DNA from: Marinobacter persicus | GTDB taxonomy: Bacteria; Pseudomonadota; Gammaproteobacteria; Pseudomonadales; Oleiphilaceae | Length of the DNA: 64,000 nt | Direction: 5' to 3' | NCBI RefSeq assembly: GCF_900114155.1 | Contig: NZ_FOSC01000004.1 | Location: forward strand, 213,355 to 277,354 | Shown: piece by piece, positions 39,483 to 48,038 of the stretch | Numbering within the stretch: position 1 is the first letter of the stretch | Layout of the letters: every line of letters starts with the position of its first letter | Made by a program: the position numbers and the translations under genes | Notes under the pieces: model-generated | Told to the model about the DNA's origin: nothing | Database searches by the model: none | Seen by the model: only the letters and a program-made list of their open reading frames with translations

Positions 39483-40121
39483 TCAGACTCCGTAGCGATC
39501 CCGGTAGGCGGCCACGTTCTCCGCGTGACCGGCAAATTCCGGATTGGCCTTCAGGTAATCCAGTACCTGTTCCAGACGAATAATACTGACAACGGGGATG
39601 TTGAATTCTTTTTCCACTTCCTGGATGGCGGAAAGTTCGCCGTTACCTTTTTCCTGGCGATCCAGCGCGATCAGCACACCAGCGGGCTCGGCGCCGGCGG
39701 CGCGGATGATGTCGATGGATTCGCGAATGGCGGTGCCGGCGGTGATGACGTCGTCAACAATCAGTACCTTGCCCTTCAGCGGGGCGCCGACAATGTTGCC
39801 GCCTTCTCCATGATCTTTCTTTTCTTTGCGGTTAAATGCAAAGGGTTTGCTGTTACCGTCTGTTGCCAGTGCCATGGCGGTCACGGTTGCCAAGGGAATG
39901 CCCTTATAGGCCGGGCCGAAAATAATGTCATAATTCAGCCCCCTACGCTCTATGGCTGCGGCATAGGCTTTGCTTAGCTGGAGCAGGTCGTTGCCGGTGT
40001 TGAACAGCCCGGCATTGAAAAAGTAGGGACTGGTGCGCCCGGATTTGAGGGTGAATTCTCCGAAACGCAGTACATTCCGCTGAATGGCAAACTCGATGAA
40101 ATTTTGCTGATAGTCGTGCAT
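39483..40121 (-). CDS. pyrE: Orotate phosphoribosyltransferase
   Basis: It makes OMP from orotate and PRPP in pyrimidine synthesis. The 212-residue sequence has [28 protein letters not shown], and the PRPP loop [17 protein letters not shown]. It is divergent from crc with 81 bases between, the order found in Pseudomonas. Confidence 0.96.
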   Translation of the reverse strand: MHDYQQNFIEFAIQRNVLRFGEFTLKSGRTSPYFFNAGLFNTGNDLLQLSKAYAAAIERRGLNYDIIFGPAYKGIPLATVTAMALATDGNSKPFAFNRKEKKDHGEGGNIVGAPLKGKVLIVDDVITAGTAIRESIDIIRAAGAEPAGVLIALDRQEKGNGELSAIQEVEKEFNIPVVSIIRLEQVLDYLKANPEFAGHAENVAAYRDRYGV

Positions 40122-40202
40122 GGCAAGGCTTCTGGCGGGGTTGCAACTTTAAATAGAGTGTAAAAGCGGTATGATACACACAAACCGAATCAGGGAATAC
40201 GT

Positions 40203-41009
40203 ATGCGGGTAGTATCAATCAGTGTGAACGGCCTTGCCCGGGCTGTTGAAAATGGTTTTTTTGACTGGCTGGCCGAGCAGGACGCAGACGTTGTCTGTGT
40301 TCAGGACCACCGCATGCGGGCCTACGAGATTGAAGACAAGAACCTGATTCCCGAGGGCTACGAAGCCTATTTTATTGATGGCGAACTGGACGAGCATGGT
40401 GGTGTGGGTATCTACACCCGGCACTTCCCCAAGGCCATCATGTACGGCTTTGCCAACGCCCAGGCAGACCGGGAAGGGCGCTTCATTCAGGCCGATTTCG
40501 ACAAGGTTTCTGTTGCCTCTGTGCTGGCGCCCTGTGCGCTGGGCCGCGAGGAAGAGCTGACCGGCGAGGACGATCTGACGGTTCTCGACCACAAGGACGA
40601 GTTCATGGAGGCCTTTGGCCTTCATATGCAGAAGACCCTGCGTAAGCGCCGCCAGTTCATCCTCGGCGCGAACCTGCAGACTGCCCATCATGTGACCGAT
40701 GCCAGCCCGCTGTATCACCGCATGGAGTATTCCGGTTTCCTGCCCCATGAGCGGGCGTGGCTGGACCGTCTGTTTGATGAGATGGGCTGCATTGATGCGT
40801 TCCGGGAGATCAATAAGCAGAGTAATCAGTTTACCTGGTGGCCGGAGCAAATCGAGGGGGCGAGGAAGTCCGCCGGTATCCGGGTGGACTATCAGTTGCT
40901 GACGCCGGGTATTCGCAAGACTATCCAGGATGGCTGGATTGATCCGTCTGCGAAGTTTTCGGACCATGCGGCGGTGGTGATGGACTACGATATCGAAATC
41001 GGTTTTTGA
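40203..41009 (+). CDS. crc: Catabolite repression control protein Crc
   Basis: An exonuclease III/endonuclease-fold protein of 268 residues. Stretches such as ADREGRFIQADFDKVSVAS, GFLPHERAWLDRLFDEMG and GIRVDYQLLTPGIRK match Pseudomonas Crc, and so does its place beside pyrE and rph. In pseudomonads Crc acts with Hfq to block translation of catabolic mRNAs and is not a nuclease. Consistent with this, the catalytic Glu is Asp (VQDHR, residue 35) and the GDxN motif is GANL (155-158); the terminal Asp-His pair is kept (SDH, ~254). Confidence 0.9.
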   Translation: MRVVSISVNGLARAVENGFFDWLAEQDADVVCVQDHRMRAYEIEDKNLIPEGYEAYFIDGELDEHGGVGIYTRHFPKAIMYGFANAQADREGRFIQADFDKVSVASVLAPCALGREEELTGEDDLTVLDHKDEFMEAFGLHMQKTLRKRRQFILGANLQTAHHVTDASPLYHRMEYSGFLPHERAWLDRLFDEMGCIDAFREINKQSNQFTWWPEQIEGARKSAGIRVDYQLLTPGIRKTIQDGWIDPSAKFSDHAAVVMDYDIEIGF

Positions 41010-41037
41010 GGAATTCTCAGCTATAGCCTTTCTGGGT

Positions 41038-41082
41038 GTGGGGGAGCGTGCCGTTGTGGTAAGCCTTCCCCACTCGGGCACG
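41038..41082. other. Interleaved inverted repeats (possible pseudoknot) between crc and rph
   Basis: GTGGGG (41038-41043) can pair with CCCCAC (41068-41073), and CGTGCC (41047-41052) with GGCACG (41077-41082). The two stems interleave, so the RNA could form a pseudoknot or two alternative hairpins in the convergent crc/rph gap. Confidence 0.35.
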
Positions 41083-41118
41083 CGAGAGTTAACTCCAAAA
41101 AGAACTAACTCCCAAGCA

Positions 41119-41835
41119 TCAGCTCTCCAGAGCTTCCTTCTGAACAGCAAACAACTTCTCACTGGCATTGCGAGCCAAAGCCAGCATGGCGTCGAGTTCG
41201 TCCTGCTGGAAAGGCGCGCCTTCCGCCGTACCCTGGATTTCGATGAAGCCGCCCTGGTCGGTCATGATCACGTTCAGGTCCGTATCAGCTGCGGAGTCTT
41301 CCGGGTAGTCCAGATCGGCGACCGGGGTGCCCTTGTAGATACCCACGGAAATAGCGGCGATCATCTGCTTTAGCGGGGATTTCTTGACCCGCTTTTCAGC
41401 CACCAGGTAGTTCAGCGCATCCACCAGTGCCACGCAGCCGCCGGTAATCGCCGCCGTGCGGGTGCCGCCATCCGCCTGGATGACGTCGCAGTCGATGGTG
41501 ATGGTGTGTTCACCCAGGGCCTTGAGGTCAACCGCTGCACGCAGGCTGCGACCGATCAGGCGCTGGATTTCCACGGTGCGGCCACCCTGCTTGCCACGGG
41601 CGGCTTCGCGGCCCATGCGGCTGCCGGTGGAGCGGGGTAGCATGCCGTATTCGGCGGTGATCCAGCCCTGGCCTTCGCCGCGCAGGAAGGGCGGCACCTT
41701 GTTTTCCACGGAGGCGGTGCAGATCACCTTGGTGTCACCAAATTCCACCAGTACCGAGCCTTCGGCATGGCGGGTGAAGTTGCGGGTGATGCGAACGTCT
41801 CTGGGTTGTTCGGGAGTTCTGCCGCTGGGTCGCAT
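41119..41835 (-). CDS. rph: Ribonuclease PH
   Basis: A 238-residue phosphorolytic exoribonuclease that trims tRNA 3' ends. Family motifs are [59 protein letters not shown] and the phosphate-site region with [17 protein letters not shown]. The start at 41835 matches the family. It diverges from yicC with 165 bases between. Confidence 0.96.
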   Translation of the reverse strand: MRPSGRTPEQPRDVRITRNFTRHAEGSVLVEFGDTKVICTASVENKVPPFLRGEGQGWITAEYGMLPRSTGSRMGREAARGKQGGRTVEIQRLIGRSLRAAVDLKALGEHTITIDCDVIQADGGTRTAAITGGCVALVDALNYLVAEKRVKKSPLKQMIAAISVGIYKGTPVADLDYPEDSAADTDLNVIMTDQGGFIEIQGTAEGAPFQQDELDAMLALARNASEKLFAVQKEALES

Positions 41836-42000
41836 AGTGTGTCCTGTTCCTGAAAATGGATGTCCGGCGGGCTCGCCGGTCGGATTATGTGAAGGAGTGG
41901 GAGTGTAACACGCAGCGCCGGTTTCTTCTTTGGCGCGGTTCGCTGCCGGTGCACAAGCCCTGCTAGAATCAAAACTCTTTTGCCGATGACTGGAGCCGAT

Positions 42001-42867
42001 ATGATCCGCAGTATGACCGCTTTTGCCCGTAAGGATGCCCGTGGTGACTGGGGCACACTGACATGCGAGATCCGCACCGTGAACCACCGCTATCTCGAGC
42101 CGTCGTTCCGGCTGCCGGAGGCATTCCGTGAGCTGGAAAACGACTTCCGCGAACAGCTCCGCTCAGGCCTGAAACGTGGCAAGGTGGATGTGTCCATGCG
42201 CCTGCAGTCCTCCGACAGCGAGTTCCAGAGTTTTGAGGTAAGCGACGACATGGTGACCGCGATCAACGAGGCGGCCAACCATGTGAACCGCATTCTCGAT
42301 AACCCGGCCCATATCAGTGCCCTGGATATTCTGCGCTGGCCGGGGGTGATGTCGGTGCCGGAGAAGGATTACAGCGCGGCCAAGGAGGCTGCGGCCGGCC
42401 TGTTTGCCGAAACCGTGACGGAGCTGGTGACTGTGCGGGAACGCGAAGGCGAGCGTTTGCGCCCCCTGTTTGATGACAGGCTGAGGGAGATGACACGACT
42501 GGTGGGCGAAGTGCGTAAAAAACTGCCCGTACTACTGGAAGCCCAGGAAAACACCCTGCGCGAGCGTTTCGAGAAAGCCAAAGTGGAGCTGGACGAAGAC
42601 CGGCTGTCTCAGGAGATGGTCATGCTCGCGCAGAAAAGCGACGTAGCCGAAGAGCTGGACCGCCTGGAAGCCCACATTGGCGAGGTGGCCGACACCCTCA
42701 AGAGCGACCAGGCCATCGGCCGTCGGCTGGATTTCCTGATGCAGGAACTGAACCGGGAAGCGAATACTCTTAGCAGCAAGAGCATTGACGCGGAAGTGAC
42801 ACGGGCGGCGGTGGATCTGAAGGTTTTGATCGAACAGATGCGCGAGCAGGTGCAAAACATAGAGTGA
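42001..42867 (+). CDS. yicC: YicC family endoribonuclease
   Basis: 288 residues with the N-terminal [10 protein letters not shown] motif, [17 protein letters not shown], and the C-terminal DUF1732 domain ([20 protein letters not shown]). YicC proteins are metal-dependent endoribonucleases. gmk normally follows in related genomes but is absent here; a recombinase gene starts 187 bases later. The 3' end of yicC is a known attachment site of some mobilizable islands. The reading frame is complete. Confidence 0.94.
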   Translation: MIRSMTAFARKDARGDWGTLTCEIRTVNHRYLEPSFRLPEAFRELENDFREQLRSGLKRGKVDVSMRLQSSDSEFQSFEVSDDMVTAINEAANHVNRILDNPAHISALDILRWPGVMSVPEKDYSAAKEAAAGLFAETVTELVTVREREGERLRPLFDDRLREMTRLVGEVRKKLPVLLEAQENTLRERFEKAKVELDEDRLSQEMVMLAQKSDVAEELDRLEAHIGEVADTLKSDQAIGRRLDFLMQELNREANTLSSKSIDAEVTRAAVDLKVLIEQMREQVQNIE

Positions 42868-42983
42868 TGTTCTTGGGTGTTTGTCGTTGTTCTTTAGTCC
42901 TTTTAAAATCAAATGGTTATGTAATTTTGACGGTCATGGCGTTCGTGTAAGTTCTGCCAAGTTTGGGTAGTGATGGGTAGTAG

Positions 42984-43035
42984 ATTGGGGAGTATTTTCT
43001 CGCTATATTGTGTCGGCGAGATTGTACTCCCCAAT
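42984..43035. repeat. Nested inverted repeats upstream of the recombinase gene
   Basis: ATTGGGGAGTA (42984-42994) and TACTCCCCAAT (43025-43035) are a perfect 11-bp inverted repeat, enclosing a second pair CTCGC/GCGAG. Two GGGTAGT direct repeats lie just to the left. The position suggests an operator, recombinase arm sites, or a transcription barrier at the island edge. Confidence 0.65.
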
Positions 43036-43053
43036 TTGTTTTGAGGCAGGAAG

Positions 43054-44295
43054 GTGGGCAAGCTACACGACAAAACCGTCAAGAAATTAATCAAAGAGAA
43101 GCCATCCGTTCGGCATGCCGACGGCAATGGCCTCTACCTCATGACCCCGAAGCGCGGCGATGCCTACTGGATGCTGCGCTACACCACCCCAGCTACCAAG
43201 CTTCGTCGTGAATACACCATCGGCAAGGTGGACGACTGGTCATTGGCCGACGCCCGCGATGAGGCGGCGAAGCTGAGGTTGGCGATCAAGCGTGAGGGTG
43301 CTGATCCGGTCCAGGAACGGCAGAAGCTCAACCAAAACCCCTTCAAAACGCTCAATGACCTGTACGCGGACTACTACGAGCTTCGCAAGCGAGAAATCGC
43401 GTCCCACCATAAAGAGAAGAGCCTGTACGAGCGTGAGGTCGCCTGGCGCATCGGGAAGGTGGAACTGGAAAAGATCCGGCCAGTGGATATCAGTGAAATC
43501 CTGCGGGACGTGGCCAATGGCTATGACGACAATAAGCCCCGCCCGACCCTCTCAAATGACTTGATGCGTCTATTGAGGAATCTGTTTGATCATGGCATCA
43601 AATTGGACGTCACCAGGTTCAATCCAGCCTCGCCATTCCGTCCCAGGGACGCCGGCGGGGAGGAGAAGGCCGCCAACTACCCAATGAATGAAGACGAAGT
43701 CACCGAGTTCTTCACCAAACTCCGGGTGATTCCGGCGCAATTCAGTCGAGAGAACTACTTGGCCTGTGCATTGCTGATAGCGACTTGTACGAGAAAGATG
43801 GAGCTTTTGGCCGCGCCTTGGTCGGAATTCGATCTTGAGAACCGTATCTGGTACCTGCCCGAGGAAAGGACTAAAAAGAGAAGAGCCATCGATATTCCGC
43901 TCACAGAGCCTGCAGTGGAATGGCTGAGCGAACTGAAGGTGCGCTCGTGCGGTAGTGAGTGGGTCTTCCCAGCTCGCAGGATCAGTAAAAAAGCACGGAC
44001 TCCGCACGTATGTGAAAATACGCTGAACCATGCGCTGAAGAAGCTCTTTGAGAAAAGGCTCTTCTCATTCGACAAGCGCCGCGTTCACGATCTACGGGGT
44101 ACGGCCAGAACCAAGCTGGGAAAACTCGGCTTTGATGACAATCTGGCCCAACGCTGCCTGAATCAGCTGCCCGGGAACCGGACGGACCGGGTCTATAACA
44201 AGCATGGGTATTTCGAAGAGCGAAGAGAGGCTCACGAGGCGCTCTGTGATTGGCTCGCTCCCATCGTCAGGGGTGAGGTTCGTTCTGGAGAGTAA
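43054..44295 (+). CDS. int: Tyrosine recombinase / integrase (P4-like, DUF4102 N-terminus)
   Basis: A 413-residue protein starting with GTG after AGGAAG. It has the N-terminal DNA-binding domain (RHADGNGLYLMTPKRGDAYWMLRYT), the core-binding domain (~100-200) and the catalytic domain with Arg (CTRKMELLAAPWSEFD), HDLRGTART and Tyr in VYNKHGYFEERREAH. All catalytic positions appear present, so it may be active. It is placed directly downstream of yicC and marks the left end of an integrated element. Confidence 0.93.
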   Translation: MGKLHDKTVKKLIKEKPSVRHADGNGLYLMTPKRGDAYWMLRYTTPATKLRREYTIGKVDDWSLADARDEAAKLRLAIKREGADPVQERQKLNQNPFKTLNDLYADYYELRKREIASHHKEKSLYEREVAWRIGKVELEKIRPVDISEILRDVANGYDDNKPRPTLSNDLMRLLRNLFDHGIKLDVTRFNPASPFRPRDAGGEEKAANYPMNEDEVTEFFTKLRVIPAQFSRENYLACALLIATCTRKMELLAAPWSEFDLENRIWYLPEERTKKRRAIDIPLTEPAVEWLSELKVRSCGSEWVFPARRISKKARTPHVCENTLNHALKKLFEKRLFSFDKRRVHDLRGTARTKLGKLGFDDNLAQRCLNQLPGNRTDRVYNKHGYFEERREAHEALCDWLAPIVRGEVRSGE

Positions 44296-44304
44296 AGGGG
44301 CCAC

Positions 44305-44547
44305 TCAGACCCCTTGCTGTTCAATCCAGGCCAACAGATCCGATAACCGCCACGCCACCGAGTTGCAGCCCAGCCTTAGCCGTGCCGGAGTAAGTTTTTT
44401 TCGTTCCAGCGACCACCATTGAGTTCGGCTGACGCCGGTAATCGCACGACGATCCCGCTCCCGGACCAGTCGTTCACACTGTCCTGAACGAGCCAGCAGC
44501 TTGGTGCGCATCTCCTCCGAAGGCGGACTGAAAGTTTTGTCACTCAT
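44305..44547 (-). CDS. AlpA-type helix-turn-helix regulator
   Basis: An 80-residue protein with GGAGG upstream of its ATG. The helix-turn-helix (RRAITGVSRTQWWSLERKKLTPARLRLGCNSVAWRLSDLLAWIEQQ) matches the phage AlpA/CP4-57 regulator family, which controls excision genes in P4-like islands. It faces the integrase and overlaps the upstream cut-off gene by eight bases. Confidence 0.82.
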   Translation of the reverse strand: MSDKTFSPPSEEMRTKLLARSGQCERLVRERDRRAITGVSRTQWWSLERKKLTPARLRLGCNSVAWRLSDLLAWIEQQGV

Positions 44548-44820
44548 TCTCCGTTACCTCCGAATTTTCACTGGGAAGAGTGGGAAACTGGGATAGCCCA
44601 TCAAGATCTGATAAGGAATTCAGATAGCTCCTGATGCGATCCGGCCATAAGGCGAAAAACCTTTCAAATCTGCCATTTACTTTGACTCTCAGGGTGCCCC
44701 GGCTCCTTTCATTAGTTTCCAACAGGTCTTTCTGGATCAGGAATTCAATTTCACGCATATACCGAGTAGGAAGCCCGAAAAACTGCAAGAAGTTGGCTTT
44801 CCTAACAAGTAGCTGCTTTT
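44540..44820 (-). pseudogene. Island gene truncated by the IS21 insertion
   Basis: The minus-strand frame encodes a helix-rich sequence (QLLVRKANFLQFFGLPTRYMREIEFLIQ...) that ends at 44540, overlapping alpA. It stays open upstream to the IS21 end at 44821 with no ATG before it, so the 5' part of the gene seems to have been replaced by the element. The remainder (~92 residues) resembles no family I can name. A TTG at 44788 could allow a short product. Confidence 0.5.
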
Positions 44821-44913
44821 TGCGTATTCCGGTGAACGTGACCGGTCATTCCGGGGATCGTGACCGATTTGCACACGGCCATCACGCTGGAGTCAGTTTT
44901 GTACTCTGAGCGG

Positions 44914-45672
44914 TCACGATGGGTCAACCGATTCCGTATTTTGTGCTTTCGCTTTTCGCAGTGATTCCCCCTTCAGATTGAGTCGGTGAGCGCCGTGCAG
45001 GAGCCGATCCAGGATGGCGTCGGCGAGCGTGGCGGAGCCGATGTAGTCATGCCAGTGTTCGGTTGGTAACTGGCTGGCGATGAGCGTTGAGCCTCGCCCA
45101 TGCCGGTCTTCGATCACCTCCATCAGATCCTGTCGCTGTTGTGCCGTGACCTTCTGCATGCCCCAGTCGTCCAGGATCAGCAGATCGGTTTTTAGCAACT
45201 GGTTCATCAGTCGGGCATAGCTGCCATCGCCATGGGCGATGCGCAGTTGCTCGAACAGGCGCGGTACTCGCAGGTAGCGAACCGAGAGCCCCTGTCGGCA
45301 GGCCTGGTTGCCCAGGGCGCACGCCAGCCAGGTCTTGCCGCAACCGGTTGGGCCGGTGATGCACAGGTTCAGCGATTGGCGGATCCAGTCACAGCTTGCC
45401 AGACCCGCCATGCGGGAGCGCTCCAGCCCCCGTGGATGGCGGTAATCGATGTCTTCCACGCAGGCCGGCACCCGCAACCGGGCCGCCTTCAGCAGCCGAT
45501 CCAGACGGCGGTTTTCCCGGTGCAGCACCTCCCGGTCGATGAGCAAGGCCAGGCGTTCCTCGAACGCCAGGTCGTGGGTGTCGGGCTGTGCCCGTTGTTG
45601 TTCCAGGGCATCGCACATGCCGGTCAGCTTGAGCTGTCGCAGGGTATCGAGGGTGTTTTGAGTCAACATCAT
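44914..45672 (-). CDS. istB: IS21-like transposition helper ATPase IstB
   Basis: A 252-residue AAA+ protein with Walker A TGPTGCGKTWLACAL, Walker B LLILDDWG, and SQLPTEHWHDYIGSATLADAILDRLLHGAHR, all typical of IstB/DnaC-like helpers. It appears intact. It follows istA by 11 bases. Without an active IstA it can serve only other IS21 copies. Confidence 0.93.
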   Translation of the reverse strand: MMLTQNTLDTLRQLKLTGMCDALEQQRAQPDTHDLAFEERLALLIDREVLHRENRRLDRLLKAARLRVPACVEDIDYRHPRGLERSRMAGLASCDWIRQSLNLCITGPTGCGKTWLACALGNQACRQGLSVRYLRVPRLFEQLRIAHGDGSYARLMNQLLKTDLLILDDWGMQKVTAQQRQDLMEVIEDRHGRGSTLIASQLPTEHWHDYIGSATLADAILDRLLHGAHRLNLKGESLRKAKAQNTESVDPS

Positions 45673-45683
45673 TTTCTCCGGGA

Positions 45684-46280
45684 TCAGTGGTAGTAGCGGG
45701 GGCCGCGAACGTTGGTGTGAACGGGCAGATCGGCCAGTTCCGGTTCTTCCTCGGTCAGTGGCAGAGGCAACTGATCCAGGCCCTGCTTCAGGATCGAGGT
45801 GATGCTCTGGTAACTGGCCGAGTTGATGGACAACGCCCGGGCACAGGCCTGTTCCAGCCGGTCACGGCTGTAACGTCGGCTCAGGTTCAACAGCCCCAGG
45901 CAGGCCCGGTAGCCATGCTCGGGATGCGGGCGATCCTTGAGCTGGCGCTGTACCACGTCGAGCGTGGCGGGGCCGATGTCCGTGGCCCAGTTCAGGAACC
46001 GCCCCGGCGACCAGTTCTGATGGGCCTGGAAGTAGTCGGGCTCGGCAAAGCGTGAAGGCGGCATCTTGGCCGGGAACAGCTGGGCCTCCAGCCGTGCTTC
46101 GTCCGTGCCTTCCGGCAACGGCCAAGTGATGCCCTGAGCGGTGGCCAGGCTGACGTACTTGCCGACCACGCCCTTGGAGAGTCCGCAGGCACGGGCAATG
46201 CGCTCATGGCTCAGGCCCGCTTCGTACTTGAGGCGCAAGACCTCGATGATCTGTCGCATGGAAATCCTCGCTGCCGGCAT
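45684..46280 (-). pseudogene. istA: IstA transposase with in-frame internal deletion
   Basis: The start at 46280 follows GAGGAAGGGCGG. Residues 1-~85 are the N-terminal helix-turn-helix part of IstA (MRQIIEVLRLKYEAGLSHERIARACGLSKG), and the frame then passes directly into the C-terminal part (HQNWSPGRFLNWATDIGPATLDVV...). The whole DDE catalytic core is missing, leaving 198 residues where about 500 are normal. The product could still bind the element ends but cannot catalyse transposition. Confidence 0.85.
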
Positions 46281-46351
46281 CCGCCCTTCCTCGTGATGAA
46301 AAAGGAAGGGGTATGCCGGATAAAGTTGAAGAATTCCAGCGTGTTGGCAAT

Positions 46352-46512
46352 GATTCCGGAGGAACGTGACCGGGGATTCCGGCATCGTGACCAGCGATTC
46401 CGGAAAAACGTCCAAAATCGGTCACGATAAAACGGAATGAGCGGTCACGATCACCCGGAACAGGCGGTCACGTTCAAACGGAATGGGTGGTCACGATGGG
46501 CCGGAATATGCA
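46352..46512. repeat. Cluster of IS21 end-type repeats in both orientations
   Basis: The unit ATTCCGG-n-CGTGACC occurs about three times forward (46352-46413) and then about four times inverted (46419-46512). The inverted set is the normal left end of the element, a multi-site IstA binding region; the forward set is unusual and may be regulatory or a leftover of a second end. Confidence 0.6.
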
Positions 46513-47323
46513 CTAGGGCCGCGTTGAAGTTCAGCTGTTGGGCTTGTGAGCGTGCTTTTTTCAGCCAAGCAGCTTCGTGGGGTAGTAGATGATTGATTCT
46601 CATCCAGCTCACAATCGAGACTCCAGCGATCACACCGAACGAAGGGTGCCACGCTATCGCAATGGGGCTGATCATCGCAGGCCAACTAATCCAGGCGTAA
46701 CGGTGGTGCCGGAGGTAGCGCTGAGAGATTGTTAATAAGTCCAAAACTTCACCATGTTGTCAGACTTCGAGTGCATAGCTTAGCGTCATTGATGCCGCCT
46801 GGTGCACAGTGGCCGGCAGTGGATCCTGCGATTTGGCCGACACTGCCCAGGCTTTGCGGTTTACCGCGATCTTTATCGGGGCCTTGCTTCCGCCGGATAG
46901 GCCAACCCAATAACGGACAAAAACGGAGGATGTTTCCCGGAGCCATGAACTGGGCTGACCTACTATTGTCTGAATCTTTCTGGCTGGTCATTTATTGATC
47001 GATATCGAGCCATCAGTCGCTTCCGCTCTTTGCATCCTAACCTCACAATCAGAGCCTCACCAGGTTCTCGCCCCTTATTGGCGCAGAGGGTGACCTGACG
47101 GATGTATTGGCGAGCGGAGTCACTGATTCAGGATCAAAACATGGTCAAATCTTGGTCGATTGGCAAGTCCCCGATATTTTATACACCTGACGGCTACGCC
47201 CCAGCACAGCTTTTTAAGTTGCAGGTCGATTTGGCGCAAACCTGGTTAGTGCGTAACGCAGACTTGCCTCAATGATTAGCTTACGATTTACTGTTACTGA
47301 GTCAGCAATATCAGGACAGTGAT
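46513..47323. other. Island DNA without an intact gene
   Basis: This ~810-base stretch has AT-richer composition than neighbours. A minus-strand frame from about 46758 down to the IS end encodes a membrane-like piece (HHRYAWISWPAMISPIAIAW...) without an ATG start; it may be a gene remnant cut by the IS. A plus-strand frame at about 47086-47206 (LIGAEGDLTDVLASGVTDSG...) ends in a stop and also looks like a fragment. No RNA gene or clear att site was seen. Confidence 0.5.
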
Positions 47324-47770
47324 ATGGACCCGCAAATCCCTCGAGATCAGTTTCCTTTTACCAGTGCCCGGGTAGCAAGGCGCTGGCGCAAGTTATTGGA
47401 TGAGCGCATGAAAGATCTGCGGGTTACCCAGGCTCGCTGGTTCACCATGGTCTGCCTGCAGCGTGGTGGTGGAGGATTGACTCAGCGTGAGTTAGCCCAT
47501 TTGATGACCATCGAAAGTCCGACATTGGTCCGTCTGCTTGACAGCCTTGAGGAGCAGGGTCTGATTGAACGACGGCCCTGTAAGCATGATCGGCGCGCCA
47601 GGCTGCTGTATCTTACCAATGCCGGTGAACGTTTTATGGGCGAACTGAATGAGCGGGCGGATCTATTGCGAGAGGAGATGCTGAAAGGCATCGAAGACAA
47701 GGATCTGGAAGTCGCTCTGCGTGTGTTTGAGCGGGTTATGGAAAATTCCGCCAACCCCAAATATTACTGA
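47324..47770 (+). CDS. MarR family transcriptional regulator (SlyA-like)
   Basis: A 148-residue winged-helix protein: dimer helix (SARVARRWRKLLDERMKDLRVTQARWFTM), recognition helix (LTQRELAHLMTIESPTLVRLLDSLEEQGLIERR) and wing (KHDRRARLLYLT). The pattern resembles SlyA/MarR regulators responding to aromatic compounds or envelope stress. It precedes lpxR and the RND efflux genes on the same strand and is a candidate local regulator. Confidence 0.88.
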   Translation: MDPQIPRDQFPFTSARVARRWRKLLDERMKDLRVTQARWFTMVCLQRGGGGLTQRELAHLMTIESPTLVRLLDSLEEQGLIERRPCKHDRRARLLYLTNAGERFMGELNERADLLREEMLKGIEDKDLEVALRVFERVMENSANPKYY

Positions 47771-48038
47771 ACCCGAGACATTTTTCAGACGCGAGCGACA
47801 AGATTAGGATTGGAGCGTTCCGCAAATTTCGCCGGCACAGGACGGCTCCATCACGGCTGGCGGTCCGTCGTTATGTGTGTTACGTTCAGTCCATGCTGAA
47901 CGAAATGAACAAGTTTTGCAGCAGCCTTCCTATCATTGTTGGCGGAACACCGAATCAACTGGCACGGGAAAGTGGGGCAGCATCCGGGAGTATGGTCTAT
48001 TGCAACCGGTTCAACCCGCCTTGGCAGAGGGCGCTTTA

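Larger units (their letters stand above)
44821..46512 (-). mobile_element. IS21-family element with deleted istA
   Basis: The ends TGCGTATTCCGG (44821) and, reading inward, TGCATATTCCGG (46512) are imperfect terminal inverted repeats. They carry further internal copies of the unit ATTCCG...CGTGACC, as IS21 elements do. Inside lie istB and a shortened istA. The length is only ~1.7 kb against about 2.5 kb for intact members. The flanks (CTTTT on the left, CTAGG on the right) show no target-site duplication. Confidence 0.85.

Noticed and set aside
40141..40175. Promoter upstream of crc (TATGAT with a possible -35)
   Set aside because: The -10 box is good, but the nearest -35 candidates are poor or wrongly spaced, so it is not listed as a feature.
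44811..46520. Target-site duplication around the IS21 element
   Set aside because: Left and right flanks do not match over 4-8 bases.
46749..46998. Overlapping open frames on both strands in the region right of the IS
   Set aside because: Neither has a good start, ribosome site or recognisable sequence.
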